A stretch of DNA of 27,576 nucleotides from an uncultured Clostridium sp. (GCA_900540255.1 UQFE01000031.1:1-27576); one strand, 5' to 3'; numbered from the stretch's first letter, positions 8,171 through 16,865 are shown. Numbers and translations are program-made. Notes: generated from the letters alone by a model not told the origin.

Positions 8171-8291
8171 ATAAAACTTAGCAAATTTCAAGTAACAAGT
8201 TTCAAGTGATAAATTTAAAGTGATAATCTAAACAATAAGTTTAGTCAAAATTTAGAAATTTTCTCTAACTTGTCACCTGCTACTTGTCACT
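8041..8291 (+). repeat. AAGTGACAAGT-like repeats inside and after the leuS leader
   Basis: Imperfect copies of AAGTGACAAGT occur at 8041-8075 and 8190-8227 in direct orientation and at 8267-8291 inverted (ACTTGTCACCTGCTACTTGTCACT). Pairing of AGTAACAAGT (8191-8200) with ACTTGTCACT (8282-8291) would form a long hairpin ending a few nt before the leuS ribosome binding site (8296-8303). Origin and role are unknown. Confidence 0.5.
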
Positions 8292-8312
8292 ATCTAAAGG
8301 AGGATTAAAACT

Positions 8313-10763
8313 ATGAGTAACTACGGAACTGCCATTGATAAAAAATGGCAAAAGAAATGGGAAGAAACTGAACTTTACAAATTTAATCCAGATGCAGAGG
8401 GTGAAAAACTTTATGTTTTAGAAATGTTCTCTTATCCATCTGGAAGTCAATTACATGCTGGTCACTGGTTTAACTATGGACCTGTTGATTCATGGGCAAG
8501 ATTAAAGAAAATGCAAGGATATAATGTATTCCAACCAATGGGATTTGATGCCTTTGGTTTACCTGCTGAAAACTTCGCAATTAAAACTGGGATTCATCCA
8601 TGGGATTCTACAGAAAAAAATATCAAAACTATGGAAGAACAATTAAAAGCAATGGGTGCTATGTTTAATTGGGAAAATGAAGTTATAACTTGTACTCCTG
8701 AATATTACAAATGGACTCAATGGATATTCTTACAATTATTAAAAAATGATTTAGCTTACAGAAAAAAAGCTCCTGTAAATTGGTGTCCATCTTGTAATAC
8801 AGTTTTAGCTAATGAACAAGTTGTTGAAGGTACTTGTGAAAGATGTGGAACTGAAGTCACTAAAAAGGATTTAACTCAATGGTTCTTTAAAATAACACAA
8901 TATGCTGATGAATTATTAGAAAAACTAGATACTTTAGATTGGCCTGAAAAGACAGTTGCTATGCAAAAACACTGGATTGGTAAGTCTACAGGTGCTGAAG
9001 TTAACTTCAAAGTTAAAGATTCAAATATTAACTTTAATGTATTTACAACAAGAGTTGATACTTTAAATGGTGTAACTTATGTTGTTTTAGCTCCTGAAAA
9101 TCCATTAGTTGATGAAATAACAACTGATGAAAATAAAGCTGCTGTTGAAGAATATAAAGAAGCTGCTAAAAAGCAATCAGATATAGAAAGACAATCTCTT
9201 ACAAGAGAAAAAACTGGTGTATTTACTGGTTCATATGCTATAAACCCTATAAATGGTAAGGAAGTTCCAATTTGGGTTGGTGATTACGTTCTTGCAACTT
9301 ATGGTACTGGTGCTGTTATGGCTGTTCCAGCTCATGATGAAAGAGACTTTGCATTTGCTACTAAATTTAACTTACCAATAGAACAAGTTATAACTAGCAA
9401 AAAAGGTGAAGAAGTTGAATTACCATACTGTGAATATGGTGTATTAGTTAATTCTGGTGAATTTGATGGATTAACTACTGAAGAAGCTAAAGAGACTATT
9501 GTTGAAAAACTAGCTAAAGAAAATTTAGGTTCTGCAAAAGTTAATTACAGATTAAGAGACTGGTTAGTCTCAAGACAAAGATATTGGGGTGCTCCAATTC
9601 CAATAATCTACTGTGAAGATTGTGGTGCTGTTCCAGTTCCAGAAAAAGATCTTCCTGTTGAATTGCCATACAATGTTGAATTTGCCCCAGATGGTAAATC
9701 ACCACTTGCTAAATGCGAAGAATTTGTTAACACTACTTGCCCTTGTTGTGGTAAACCAGCTAAGAGAGAGTGTGATACTTTAGATACATTTGTTTGCTCT
9801 TCTTGGTACCAAATGAGATATGTAGATAATAAAAATGATAAAATTGCATTTGATAAAGAAAAAGTAGATAAGATGCTTCCAGTTGATAAATATGTTGGTG
9901 GGCCTGAGCATGCTTGTATGCACTTATTATATGCAAGATTTATAACTAAAGCCTTAAGAGATATGGGATATTTAAGCTTTGATGAACCATTCAAGAGCTT
10001 AACTCACCAAGGATTAATCTTAGGTCCAGATGGATTAAAAATGTCTAAATCTAAAGGAAATACTATTTCTCCAGATGATTACATCAAAGAATATGGTGCT
10101 GACGTATTTAGAATGTACTTAATGTTTGGATTTGCTTACACTGAAGGTGGTGCTTGGAGTGATGATGGTATTAAGTCTGTTGCTAGATTTGTAGATAGAA
10201 TTGAAAGATATTTAACAATGTGTAGAGAAGCTATTAATACTGGTACTAATAATAAAACTACTATGGATAAAGCAGAAAAAGAATTAAACTTCTGGTTAAA
10301 TAATGCTATTAAAGGTGTTACTGAAGATGCTGAAAAAATGCAATTCAACACTGCAATTGCAAGAATGATGGAATTCATTAATGCTTTATCTAAGTACATG
10401 AAAGAAGAAACTAAGAACTTAGATTTCTTAAATACTGTATGTGAAAGCTTTATTAAAATTTTAGCTCCATTTGCTCCTCACTTTGCTGAAGAACAATGGT
10501 CATTATTAACTAATAAGTATTCAGTATTTACTGAAGCTTGGCCTGAATTTGATGCTAAAGCTCTTGTTAAAGATGAAGTTGAAATAGCAATTCAAATTAA
10601 TGGTAAAATTAAAGCAAGAATTAATGTTGCTTCTGACTTAAACGAAGAAGGAATTAAATCTGCTGCTTTAGCTGATGAAGCTGTTTTAGCTGCCACTGAA
10701 GGAAAAACTATAGTTAAAGTTATTGTTATTAAAGGAAGACTTGTAAACATAGTTGTAAAGTAA
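8313..10763 (+). CDS. leuS: Leucyl-tRNA synthetase
   Basis: Cytoplasmic class I aminoacyl-tRNA synthetase that attaches leucine to tRNA-Leu; 816 aa, normal for the bacterial enzyme. The HIGH signature appears as HAGH (48-51) in [13 protein letters not shown] and the KMSKS loop is at 576-580 ([10 protein letters not shown]). A CysX2Cys zinc module (CPSC...CERC) and the editing (CP1) insertion with [11 protein letters not shown] and the [15 protein letters not shown] region lie between them. The anticodon-binding domain and the C-terminal [11 protein letters not shown] domain are intact. ATG at 8313 behind AAAGGAGG. Expression is controlled by the leucine T-box. It ends at a strong hairpin (10818-10866) shared with the convergent gene. 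Confidence 0.98.
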   Translation: MSNYGTAIDKKWQKKWEETELYKFNPDAEGEKLYVLEMFSYPSGSQLHAGHWFNYGPVDSWARLKKMQGYNVFQPMGFDAFGLPAENFAIKTGIHPWDSTEKNIKTMEEQLKAMGAMFNWENEVITCTPEYYKWTQWIFLQLLKNDLAYRKKAPVNWCPSCNTVLANEQVVEGTCERCGTEVTKKDLTQWFFKITQYADELLEKLDTLDWPEKTVAMQKHWIGKSTGAEVNFKVKDSNINFNVFTTRVDTLNGVTYVVLAPENPLVDEITTDENKAAVEEYKEAAKKQSDIERQSLTREKTGVFTGSYAINPINGKEVPIWVGDYVLATYGTGAVMAVPAHDERDFAFATKFNLPIEQVITSKKGEEVELPYCEYGVLVNSGEFDGLTTEEAKETIVEKLAKENLGSAKVNYRLRDWLVSRQRYWGAPIPIIYCEDCGAVPVPEKDLPVELPYNVEFAPDGKSPLAKCEEFVNTTCPCCGKPAKRECDTLDTFVCSSWYQMRYVDNKNDKIAFDKEKVDKMLPVDKYVGGPEHACMHLLYARFITKALRDMGYLSFDEPFKSLTHQGLILGPDGLKMSKSKGNTISPDDYIKEYGADVFRMYLMFGFAYTEGGAWSDDGIKSVARFVDRIERYLTMCREAINTGTNNKTTMDKAEKELNFWLNNAIKGVTEDAEKMQFNTAIARMMEFINALSKYMKEETKNLDFLNTVCESFIKILAPFAPHFAEEQWSLLTNKYSVFTEAWPEFDAKALVKDEVEIAIQINGKIKARINVASDLNEEGIKSAALADEAVLAATEGKTIVKVIVIKGRLVNIVVK

Positions 10764-10817
10764 TATAAGATAAATAAGGGACTATATCAAATTAATTTAC
10801 ACACCATATATAAATAA

Positions 10818-10866
10818 AAAAAGTTCTATTTTATTTATAAGCATAATATTTAAAATAGAACTTTTT
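10818..10866. terminator. Bidirectional terminator between leuS and the 101-aa protein
   Basis: Perfect 16-bp stem: AAAAAGTTCTATTTTA (10818-10833) with TAAAATAGAACTTTTT (10851-10866), 17-nt loop. The flanking A and T runs serve both convergent genes. Confidence 0.85.
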
Positions 10867-10877
10867 AACTTTTTATT

Positions 10878-11183
10878 TCATAATTTTTTTAAAATAACTG
10901 GCTCATTTATATTAGGATTAGGTAATACAATTATCTCTTGATCATCCTCTACTGGAAAAATTCTCTCTTCACCCTCATCCTCTAATTCATCATCTAACAT
11001 TGTTGTATTATTATCTTCAATAATTAAATTACTTTTATATTTATTTTCTGATAACTCTTCTTCATAAATTTTATCATTTGTACTTTCATTAAGTTTATAA
11101 TTAATTAATAAAAAAATTATTAATCCTAATCCAATAATACTACTTACTGTTGTAATTAATATTTTATTATTTTCTAATCTCAT
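10878..11183 (-). CDS. Small membrane-anchored acidic protein (hypothetical)
   Basis: 101 aa from ATG at 11183. The strong ribosome site GGAGGGGG lies directly upstream; an earlier in-frame GTG at 11204 would place that site inside the gene, so it is rejected. A short basic start (MRLENNK) is followed by one helix (about residues 8-29) and then a charged, mostly acidic tail rich in Glu, Asp and Asn (DDELEDEGEERIFPVEDDQEII), ending in NPNINEPVILKKL. The topology predicts a single-pass protein with the acidic tail outside. I recognise no family. It converges with leuS and shares its terminator. No promoter is evident. Confidence 0.65.
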   Translation of the reverse strand: MRLENNKILITTVSSIIGLGLIIFLLINYKLNESTNDKIYEEELSENKYKSNLIIEDNNTTMLDDELEDEGEERIFPVEDDQEIIVLPNPNINEPVILKKL

Positions 11184-11319
11184 AACGCCCCCTCCTTTAT
11201 ACACTCTATTAAATTTATATATTATTTATTCTATTTATTAATATTTAATTTACTTTTGCTATGTTTCATTGTATTTTTATTATTTCAAGTATATGATTTT
11301 GTTATATTGCTAATATTGC

Positions 11320-11368
11320 AAAAAGCTATGTATAAAATGATTTTAATTCATTTTATACATAGCTTTTT
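11320..11368. terminator. Very strong bidirectional-type terminator after the methyltransferase-like gene
   Basis: A perfect 21-bp inverted repeat (arms 11320-11340 and 11348-11368; core GCTATGTATAAAATGA) with a 7-nt loop and A/T runs on both sides. It ends the minus-strand gene whose stop is at 11376. Confidence 0.85.
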
Positions 11369-11375
11369 TATTATA

Positions 11376-12131
11376 TTAAATATCATTTAACACTTCTTTA
11401 AATTCTCCTAATACTTGAGAAACTATATTTTCCTCTAGCTTTTCATAATATGGTAGTAAATTTGATTCTTGAATTGCCTCAAATGCTTTCCTACTTGATT
11501 CCATCCAATTTTCAGGAATATATACCCAAACTATTTCTGTATAACTGCAACTTAATAAAAAATGCTCCATACCAAAGAAACTATATTCTTCAATATTATG
11601 CAGTTCATTAAACTTCTTATAATCATCAACTATTTGTGAAGTTAATTTATATTCATATATATCGGCATAAAAGAAATCAAACTCTTTGCTTTCTGCATTA
11701 TAAGCATCACAACAAATTATATTTATCTTAGAATTCTTTGAAAAGTTTTCATAATATAATTCTATTATTTCTTTACTTATTTCATATACAGTAATTTCTT
11801 CTACCTCTGGCTTTTTAGCCATTTCCTCTACTACATATCCTAATCCTAACCCTACAACTCCAACTTTTCCTTTAGCCATTTTTATTGCAAAATAAGCTCC
11901 TTGTATCTCTAGTGGAGTTAACCTCATCCAAACATGATTTGGTGCATGTAACTCCAATATATTTATATCATAATTGTCTTCCTTTGAATGTAGATATCCT
12001 TGTATTACCCCCTGTAAACCATCTACTGATTTTATTTCATAATCTCCAACCTTATTGCTTTTTATTTTTTTATTATATTCTTCAATTTTATCAAAAACAT
12101 ATTCTTTATCAAAAGGTTTCAATTCTAACAT
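11376..12131 (-). CDS. Methyltransferase-like (Rossmann-fold) protein of unknown role
   Basis: 251-aa soluble protein. Residues from about 88 to 145 read like a class I S-adenosylmethionine methyltransferase core: VGVVGLGLGYVVEEMAKK (glycine-rich loop), then ITVYEISKEIIELY (acidic end of strand 2) and INIICCDAYN (strand 3/4), similar to spermidine-synthase-like folds. The N-terminal 85 residues and the aromatic C-terminus match nothing I know, and no catalytic motif can be named, so substrate and activity stay open. Start choice is uncertain. ATG at 12131 touches the AGAGAGG site with no spacing, while TTG three codons later has about 9 nt of spacing and may be the true start. Monocistronic with a strong terminator. 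Confidence 0.7.
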   Translation of the reverse strand: MLELKPFDKEYVFDKIEEYNKKIKSNKVGDYEIKSVDGLQGVIQGYLHSKEDNYDINILELHAPNHVWMRLTPLEIQGAYFAIKMAKGKVGVVGLGLGYVVEEMAKKPEVEEITVYEISKEIIELYYENFSKNSKINIICCDAYNAESKEFDFFYADIYEYKLTSQIVDDYKKFNELHNIEEYSFFGMEHFLLSCSYTEIVWVYIPENWMESSRKAFEAIQESNLLPYYEKLEENIVSQVLGEFKEVLNDI

Positions 12132-12406
12132 CCTCTCTTTTCAATATTACTTTTTCTTATCATTTGTTTAATTGTTATGTTAACTATCATATTAGTTATC
12201 TTAATTTCATCCTAATATATTAAAACTATTATAACATTAGTATAACTTACTAAACCTATTAAAAACATTAAATTTGTATCTCTTATAATTAATTATTATA
12301 CTAATTAATATACTCTCTATATTTTATATTATATTTACAAATTATTGAAACTTCAATGTTCTAATTTTTATTTAGTGTTTTTTTACATTTACCCCTTAAA
12401 AATACA
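12132..12406. other. AT-rich divergent intergenic region
   Basis: Between the methyltransferase-like gene (minus) and the HesB-like gene (plus). It holds only A/T-rich sequence with short palindromes. I see no small ORF with a ribosome site and no conserved RNA. Confidence 0.5.
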
Positions 12407-12434
12407 TTGCTATTTCCGAGTAATATGGTATACT
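12407..12434 (+). promoter_or_regulatory. Promoter of the HesB-like gene
   Basis: TTGCTA (12407-12412), 16-nt spacer, TATACT (12429-12434). The -10 lies in an imperfect palindrome TATGGTATACTATA (about 12425-12438), a possible operator. The transcript would start near 12441, about 30 nt before the ATG. Confidence 0.6.
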
Positions 12435-12471
12435 ATAAACATAATTTGAAAATTTTCGTGAGGTGAACATA

Positions 12472-12804
12472 ATGAATAAATTTTTAGTAAGTGAAGAAGC
12501 ATACAAGGAATTCAAAGCTTTCTTAGAAGAAAATGAAGTAGAAAACTACAGCATAAGAATAAACTTAGCTGGATTTGGTTGTAGCGGACCAGCTTTCAAT
12601 ATAACTGTTGATGAAGTTAAAGAAGGAGATATTTCTGAAAAAATTCATGATATAACTTTAATTGCAGAAGAAAAATTAGTTGATGAATTTGGTGGATTTA
12701 AATTACTTTCATCAGAAGAAAATGGTGGTAGAGGATTATCATTAAAGCCAGTTATCGAAGTTGAAGGTGGCTGTGGTTCTTGTGGTGGTGGATGTCACCA
12801 CTAA
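12472..12804 (+). CDS. HesB-like (IscA/ErpA-related) protein, Cys form
   Basis: 110 aa from ATG 12472, chosen because GAGGTGA (12460-12466) sits 5 nt upstream; an in-frame GTG at 12463 lies inside that site. The protein resembles HesB/IscA-type proteins involved in iron-sulfur cluster handling. Visible are INLAGFGCSGPAFNITVDE, EEKLVDEFGGFKLLSSEENGGRGLSL, and a Cys/Gly tail GGCGSCGGGCHH that can bind metal. In related anaerobes the GFGxSGPAF position holds selenocysteine; here it is plain Cys (TGT). The C-terminal CGSCGGGC motif recalls the A-type carrier CGCG motif. Single gene with its own promoter and terminator. A general role in metal or cluster binding is likely; the exact partner is unknown. 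Confidence 0.8.
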   Translation: MNKFLVSEEAYKEFKAFLEENEVENYSIRINLAGFGCSGPAFNITVDEVKEGDISEKIHDITLIAEEKLVDEFGGFKLLSSEENGGRGLSLKPVIEVEGGCGSCGGGCHH

Positions 12805-12812
12805 TATACAGT

Positions 12813-12842
12813 AAAAGCTAAGCATTAAATTGCTTAGCTTTT
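12813..12842. terminator. Bidirectional terminator between the HesB-like gene and the 218-aa protein
   Basis: Perfect 12-bp stem AAAAGCTAAGCA (12813-12824) with TGCTTAGCTTTT (12831-12842), 6-nt loop, and T/A runs on either side. It lies 9 nt after the HesB-like stop and 11 nt past the convergent gene's stop. Confidence 0.85.
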
Positions 12843-12852
12843 TTATATATTA

Positions 12853-13509
12853 TTAATAAATAAATTCATAATCCCAATACTTACTATTAACCTCTTGCAT
12901 TCCCTGAAGTATATCAATCCAATAATCATGATTAATCATTTTCTTCTCTTTCATTTCATCAGATAAATCACAATTTTTAGCATAAAAATCATTAAAATAA
13001 TTATTTAAATCAATTGACATTGATTTTAAATTTTCAAAATTCTCTGCTACCTTTCCTTGTAATTCTATTACATCCTTCTTTTCAGTCATATCATTTTGAA
13101 TATATGAATATATTAACTCTTCAATTTCTGAATATAATTCATTTTTACTTGTTGTACTTACAACAATATTTTTGGACCTATTTTTTTTACTTATAAACAT
13201 ATGCTTATTATCATTAAGATAATTGCTCCATAAACTTAATTCAAGTTCTGTAATCTTACTATAATTTCTATGCAATGTTAATAAATCAGAATTATTTACA
13301 CTTCCTGCTGAAACACAACTTTCTAGTATTGAAAGTATAGACTCATTTCTATATCTTATTTCTTCAATTTTATTATAATTTTGTTTTCCAAGTTCATAAG
13401 AATATTTATTATTCTCTATAGCTTGATAAATATTAACTGTAAAGCTTATCATTAAAATACATATAACAATCAAAAAACAATTGTCTTTTATATTACCTTT
13501 GGATTTCAT
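12853..13509 (-). CDS. Membrane-anchored extracytoplasmic protein (hypothetical)
   Basis: 218 aa, ATG at 13509 behind GGGGGTGG. A basic N-terminus (MKSKGNIKDN) precedes one helix (about residues 11-28, FLIVICILMISFTVNIY), then a hydrophilic region of about 185 residues, mostly helical in character and rich in Glu, Asn, Ser, Tyr and Lys, with three Cys (two in the tail region or early domain: ESCVS, KNCDLSD). The predicted topology is a single anchor with the domain outside. I recognise no domain. Helical heptad-like stretches around 40-70 and 125-170 could form a coiled coil. It has its own strong promoter (13530-13558) and a shared terminator, so it is a real, independently expressed gene. 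Confidence 0.7.
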   Translation of the reverse strand: MKSKGNIKDNCFLIVICILMISFTVNIYQAIENNKYSYELGKQNYNKIEEIRYRNESILSILESCVSAGSVNNSDLLTLHRNYSKITELELSLWSNYLNDNKHMFISKKNRSKNIVVSTTSKNELYSEIEELIYSYIQNDMTEKKDVIELQGKVAENFENLKSMSIDLNNYFNDFYAKNCDLSDEMKEKKMINHDYWIDILQGMQEVNSKYWDYEFIY

Positions 13510-13529
13510 AAGCCACCCCCGTTATTTTA

Positions 13530-13558
13530 AGTATAACATATAGGGATATAACTAGCAA
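13530..13558 (-). promoter_or_regulatory. Promoter of the 218-aa anchored protein (extended -10)
   Basis: Minus strand TTGCTA (13553-13558), 17-nt spacer, TATACT (13530-13535) preceded by TGT, an extended -10. The transcript would start about 15 nt before the ATG. Confidence 0.6.
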
Positions 13559-13599
13559 ACCGCTTAATAATACCAATTTTTTCTATAAAAATTATATTA

Positions 13600-13634
13600 A
13601 AAAGCAAAGTTAGCTATATGCCAACTTTGCTTTT
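13600..13634 (-). terminator. Terminator overlapping the stop codon of the alarmone synthetase
   Basis: Perfect 12-bp stem AAAAGCAAAGTT (13600-13611) with AACTTTGCTTTT (13623-13634), 11-nt loop with two further possible G-C pairs, followed by TTTTTAAT on the minus strand. The distal arm includes the gene's stop codon. Confidence 0.8.
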
Positions 13635-14427
13635 AACCATCTTTATATCTATCAATATCACGCTTTATAGATTGAAGTAAATTATTTAATTCAAAAACTT
13701 CCCCATCTTTTATTAGCTTATTTAACATAATTTGATATCTACTAGCTTCTCCAGTTTTTCCTAAAGACATTAAGGTCATTATATTACTCATTATATTTGT
13801 AATAATATCAGATTTTACTTCAAATAATTTCTGAGCATCCTTTATTTCATCCTTTATTTCTAACATTTGCTCATCTAAATTAAAAGCTGAATCAGCTGCT
13901 GATTTTAGCTTTCGTTGTATTTCTTCTGGAATATGCTGTTTATACTTATAATTTAAAGAATGCTCTATAGTTGCCCAAAAGTTCATTGCTAGTGTTCTTA
14001 TTTGAAATTCTGCTAATATTGGCTTAGGTCCTTCAGCCATATAAACAGTGTACTTAATAATCATATGGTAGCTTCTATATCCACTTTGTTTAACATTCCT
14101 AACATAATCCTTTTCGTAAAGTATTTGCATATCCCTTCTTGCTCTTATAAGTTCTATAACTGTATCTATATCATCAACAAACTGGCACATAATTCTTATA
14201 CCAGCGATGTCCTCCATTTCTTCGCCCACTCTATCTAAAGGAATTTCAAACTTATTTGCTTTTTCTAAAAGGCTTGAAACTTCCTTAACTCTTCCAGTTA
14301 CAAATTCAATTGGAGAATATTCATTTCTCTTTCTATATTCTTTTCTTATACTCTTAAGCTTTACCTTTAATTCTTCTACTGCTTGTTCATAGGGCATAAG
14401 AAAACTCTTCCAATTTTGCATTGCCAT
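13633..14427 (-). CDS. relQ: Small alarmone synthetase, (p)ppGpp synthetase (RelQ-type)
   Basis: Cytoplasmic GTP pyrophosphokinase that makes ppGpp/pppGpp from ATP and GDP/GTP under stress. It contains only the RelA/SpoT synthetase domain: EFVTGRVKEVSSLLEKANK, DIAGIRIMCQFVDDI, the substrate-binding KQSGYRSYHMIIKY, and EFQIRTLAMNFWATIEHSLNYKYK. It has no HD hydrolase, TGS or ACT domain. At about 264 aa it is longer than Bacillus RelQ (about 210) because of a helical C-terminal tail. Three in-frame starts cluster here; ATG 14427 (MAMQNWKSF) has the best distance from AAGGGTG and matches the usual family start. Others are ATG 14433 and GTG 14436. Own promoter and terminator. RelP is an alternative paralogue name. 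Confidence 0.88.
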   Translation of the reverse strand: MAMQNWKSFLMPYEQAVEELKVKLKSIRKEYRKRNEYSPIEFVTGRVKEVSSLLEKANKFEIPLDRVGEEMEDIAGIRIMCQFVDDIDTVIELIRARRDMQILYEKDYVRNVKQSGYRSYHMIIKYTVYMAEGPKPILAEFQIRTLAMNFWATIEHSLNYKYKQHIPEEIQRKLKSAADSAFNLDEQMLEIKDEIKDAQKLFEVKSDIITNIMSNIMTLMSLGKTGEASRYQIMLNKLIKDGEVFELNNLLQSIKRDIDRYKDG

Positions 14428-14457
14428 ATACATCACCCTTAAACTTTATACAAATAC

Positions 14458-14486
14458 ATTATATCAAAAACACCTTAAACTGTAAC
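14458..14486 (-). promoter_or_regulatory. Promoter of the small alarmone synthetase gene
   Basis: Minus strand GTTACA (14481-14486), 17-nt spacer, TATAAT (14458-14463) with an upstream TGA, so an extended -10 compensates for the weak -35. Confidence 0.5.
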
Positions 14487-14518
14487 CCAAAATTTACCAC
14501 AATGTTTAGTTTCATTTT

Positions 14519-15211
14519 TTAATCTTCTAATATTTTAATTGGGTCAAAATTTATAAAATCACATGATGTCATTATATATTCAACACCATTTATTAAACCT
14601 TCTATTGCCTTAACATTAGATGGCCCATGTAAATGTCCATATATAACTTTTTCAACATTGTACTCTTGAAATATTTTCATTAATTCTGATTCCTTATTTT
14701 CTTCCCCAAATGGAGGATAATGAATCATAACTATAAACTTATTAAATCCTGATTTTTTAGCTGCATCTAAAGATAATCTTATTCTTATTTGCTCTCTTGC
14801 ATATATCTTTGCATCCTTAGAATTAAATTTATCACTACTTGGATCAATCCATCCCCTAGTTCCACAAATAGCATAATCATTATATGTATAAAAATTATTT
14901 TGTAAGAACTTTGTATTATCATACATTGAATTCAATTTTGAAATACTAGTCCACCAATAATCATGATTTCCCTTACTTATAATTTTATTACCTGGCAGAG
15001 AATTTATCCAATCTAAATCTATCTTGCTTTCTTCATGCTTCATAGACCAAGAGATATCTCCAGCAATTAATACAGTATCCTTTTCTGTTATTTTCTCTTT
15101 CCAATTTTTCTTTATCTTTTCATCATGATTAACCCACTGTACACCAAATATATCCATAGGTTTATCTGTACTTAATGCAAGATGTAAATCAGAAATAGCA
15201 TATAATGCCAT
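14519..15211 (-). CDS. Calcineurin-like metallophosphoesterase
   Basis: 230-aa cytoplasmic protein with the full metallophosphoesterase signature set: DLH (D8, H10), GDIS (51-54), GNHD (81-84), a histidine in MIHYPPF and GHLHG near the C-terminus. These bind a di-metal centre (usually Mn or Fe) and hydrolyse phosphoester bonds. The substrate is unknown; similar clostridial proteins are annotated only as phosphoesterases. Start at ATG 15211 (MALYAISDLH), because GGGGG at 15218-15222 is correctly spaced for it and would abut the alternative ATG at 15217. It has its own promoter and is separate from the alarmone synthetase gene 92 nt downstream, although no terminator is visible between them, so read-through is possible. 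Confidence 0.9.
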   Translation of the reverse strand: MALYAISDLHLALSTDKPMDIFGVQWVNHDEKIKKNWKEKITEKDTVLIAGDISWSMKHEESKIDLDWINSLPGNKIISKGNHDYWWTSISKLNSMYDNTKFLQNNFYTYNDYAICGTRGWIDPSSDKFNSKDAKIYAREQIRIRLSLDAAKKSGFNKFIVMIHYPPFGEENKESELMKIFQEYNVEKVIYGHLHGPSNVKAIEGLINGVEYIMTSCDFINFDPIKILED

Positions 15212-15253
15212 AGTCATCCCCCTTATCTACTGTTTAAATTCTTTCATTTATAT

Positions 15254-15282
15254 ATTATAACTACTTACCACGCTTTAAACAA
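15254..15282 (-). promoter_or_regulatory. Promoter of the metallophosphoesterase gene
   Basis: Minus strand TTGTTT (15277-15282), 17-nt spacer, TATAAT (15254-15259). The leader is about 35 nt. Confidence 0.6.
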
Positions 15283-15352
15283 TCTCTATTATTCTAAAAC
15301 AATAATCCTACTTTATAAATATCTCCTTAAATAATTTTATTAATACAAAAAA

Positions 15353-15406
15353 ATGAAGCATAAATTACAAATAATATTAAAATTATATTGTAAATTTATA
15401 CTTCAT
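15353..15406 (-). terminator. Terminator of tyrS
   Basis: A long hairpin with nearly complementary arms (ATGAAGCATAAAT, 15353-15365, and AATTTATACTTCAT, 15393-15406, plus inner pairs) ends in a run of T on the minus strand. It lies 10 nt after the tyrS stop. Confidence 0.8.
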
Positions 15407-15415
15407 CTTTTCATC

Positions 15416-16636
15416 TTATTCAACAACTATTTTATTATAGTTTTTCTTTCCTCTTTTTATTAAGGCAGCTCCATCTTGAATATCTTCTTCATTTAAAGTT
15501 CTAGTTACATCTGTAACCTTTTCTCCATTTAAAGATAATCCACCTTGTTGAATTAATCTTCTACCTTCTGCCTTTGATGGAACAATCTTATTTTCAGCCA
15601 TTATATCTAAAATTGTAGCACCTAATTTATCCTTAGAAATAGTAACTGTAGGAACATTACTCATATCAACTCCACCTGAAAATAATGCCTCTGCAGCTGA
15701 TTTAGCTTTATTAGCTTCTTCTTCTCCATGAACAAGCTTAGTTATTTCATAAGCAAGAACTGTCTTAGCCTTATTTATTTCAGCACCTTCTAATGTACCT
15801 AATCTTCTAACTTCATCCATAGGTAAGAATGTTAATAATGCTAAACATTTTTCAACATCTGCATCATCTACATTTCTCCAATATTGATAGAAATCATATG
15901 GTGATGTTTTTTCTGGGTCTAACCATAAAGCTCCACCTACTGTTTTACCCATCTTTTGACCTTGGCTATTAGTTAATAATGTACAAGTCATTGCCATTGC
16001 TTGACCTTGAGCTTTTCTTCTAACTAACTCAACCCCTGCAATCATATTTGACCACTGATCATCTCCACCTAATTCCATCTTACAATTGTACTTTTGATTT
16101 AACACATAAAAATCATACCCCTGCATTAACATATAGTTAAATTCTAAGAATGATAATCCCTTTTCTAATCTTTGCTTAAAGCATTCTGCAGTTAACATTC
16201 TATTTACAGAAAAATGAACTCCTACTTCTCTTAAGAAATCAACATAATTTAAATTTAGTAACCAATCTGCATTGTTTACTAATATAGCCTTATCATCTGA
16301 GAAATCTATAAACTTTTCCATTTGTTTCTTTATACAAGAAACATTATGCTCTATTTGCTCTTTTGTAAGCATAGATCTCATATCAGTTTTTCCTGATGGA
16401 TCCCCAACCATTGCAGTTCCTCCACCAAGTAAAGCTATTGGTCTATGTCCTGCCTTTTGCATATGAGCCATAAACATCATTGCTATAAAATGACCTACAT
16501 GTAAACTATCTGCTGTTGGATCAAATCCTATATAAAAAGTTACTTTCTCCTGTTCTAGCAATTCTCTTGTTTCCTCTTCATGAGTAAATTGCTTTATGTA
16601 TCCACGGTCTAATAACTCATCTAAAACATTAGCCAT
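15416..16636 (-). CDS. tyrS: Tyrosyl-tRNA synthetase
   Basis: Cytoplasmic class I synthetase that charges tRNA-Tyr; 406 aa, normal for the TyrRS type. The HIGH motif is HVGH (46-49) in [13 protein letters not shown], the KMSKS loop is KMGKT (228-232), the tyrosine pocket shows in MQGYDFYVL and GGDDQWSNM, and an S4 RNA-binding domain covers about 340-406 ([19 protein letters not shown]). ATG at 16636 with GGAGGT. Its promoter lies 32-60 nt upstream and leaves room for only a very short leader, so there is no T-box here, although clostridial tyrS genes often have one. It may be one of two tyrS copies in the genome. Confidence 0.97.
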   Translation of the reverse strand: MANVLDELLDRGYIKQFTHEEETRELLEQEKVTFYIGFDPTADSLHVGHFIAMMFMAHMQKAGHRPIALLGGGTAMVGDPSGKTDMRSMLTKEQIEHNVSCIKKQMEKFIDFSDDKAILVNNADWLLNLNYVDFLREVGVHFSVNRMLTAECFKQRLEKGLSFLEFNYMLMQGYDFYVLNQKYNCKMELGGDDQWSNMIAGVELVRRKAQGQAMAMTCTLLTNSQGQKMGKTVGGALWLDPEKTSPYDFYQYWRNVDDADVEKCLALLTFLPMDEVRRLGTLEGAEINKAKTVLAYEITKLVHGEEEANKAKSAAEALFSGGVDMSNVPTVTISKDKLGATILDIMAENKIVPSKAEGRRLIQQGGLSLNGEKVTDVTRTLNEEDIQDGAALIKRGKKNYNKIVVE

Positions 16637-16667
16637 ATTCCTACCTCCTATAAAAAATCATATATTT

Positions 16668-16696
16668 AGTATATATTTATTAACAATTTTTATCAA
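16668..16696 (-). promoter_or_regulatory. Promoter of tyrS
   Basis: Minus strand TTGATA (16691-16696), 17-nt spacer, TATACT (16668-16673). The predicted leader is about 25 nt, too short for an attenuator. Confidence 0.65.
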
Positions 16697-16807
16697 GAAA
16701 TTTTAATTAACTTACCTTTGTATTTCACTTTAATATTTAATTTAATTTTATAATATGTATTAAACAATTTTTTAAACCATCTATAAATAGTAATTGCTTA
16801 TAATATA

Positions 16808-16835
16808 AAAAAGCTACCTATTTAGGCAGCTTTTT
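16808..16835 (-). terminator. Terminator of the P-loop protein gene
   Basis: AAAAAGCTACCTA (16808-16820) pairs with TAGGCAGCTTTTT (16823-16835), with one G-U pair and a tight loop. A T-rich tail follows on the minus strand. It lies about 30 nt after the stop. Confidence 0.75.
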
Positions 16836-16865
16836 ACATTTATCTAAATTTAATTATTTTCAAAC

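Noticed and set aside
9608..9994. Minus-strand ORF opposite leuS (also 10136-10399)
   Set aside because: Both lie wholly within the conserved leuS coding sequence and show no family resemblance or ribosome site.
12589..12615. Selenocysteine insertion in the HesB-like protein
   Set aside because: The codon is TGT, not TGA, and no SECIS-like hairpin follows.
16637..16865. T-box leader upstream of tyrS
   Set aside because: No TGG-type T-box core, and the promoter lies only about 32-60 nt before the start codon.
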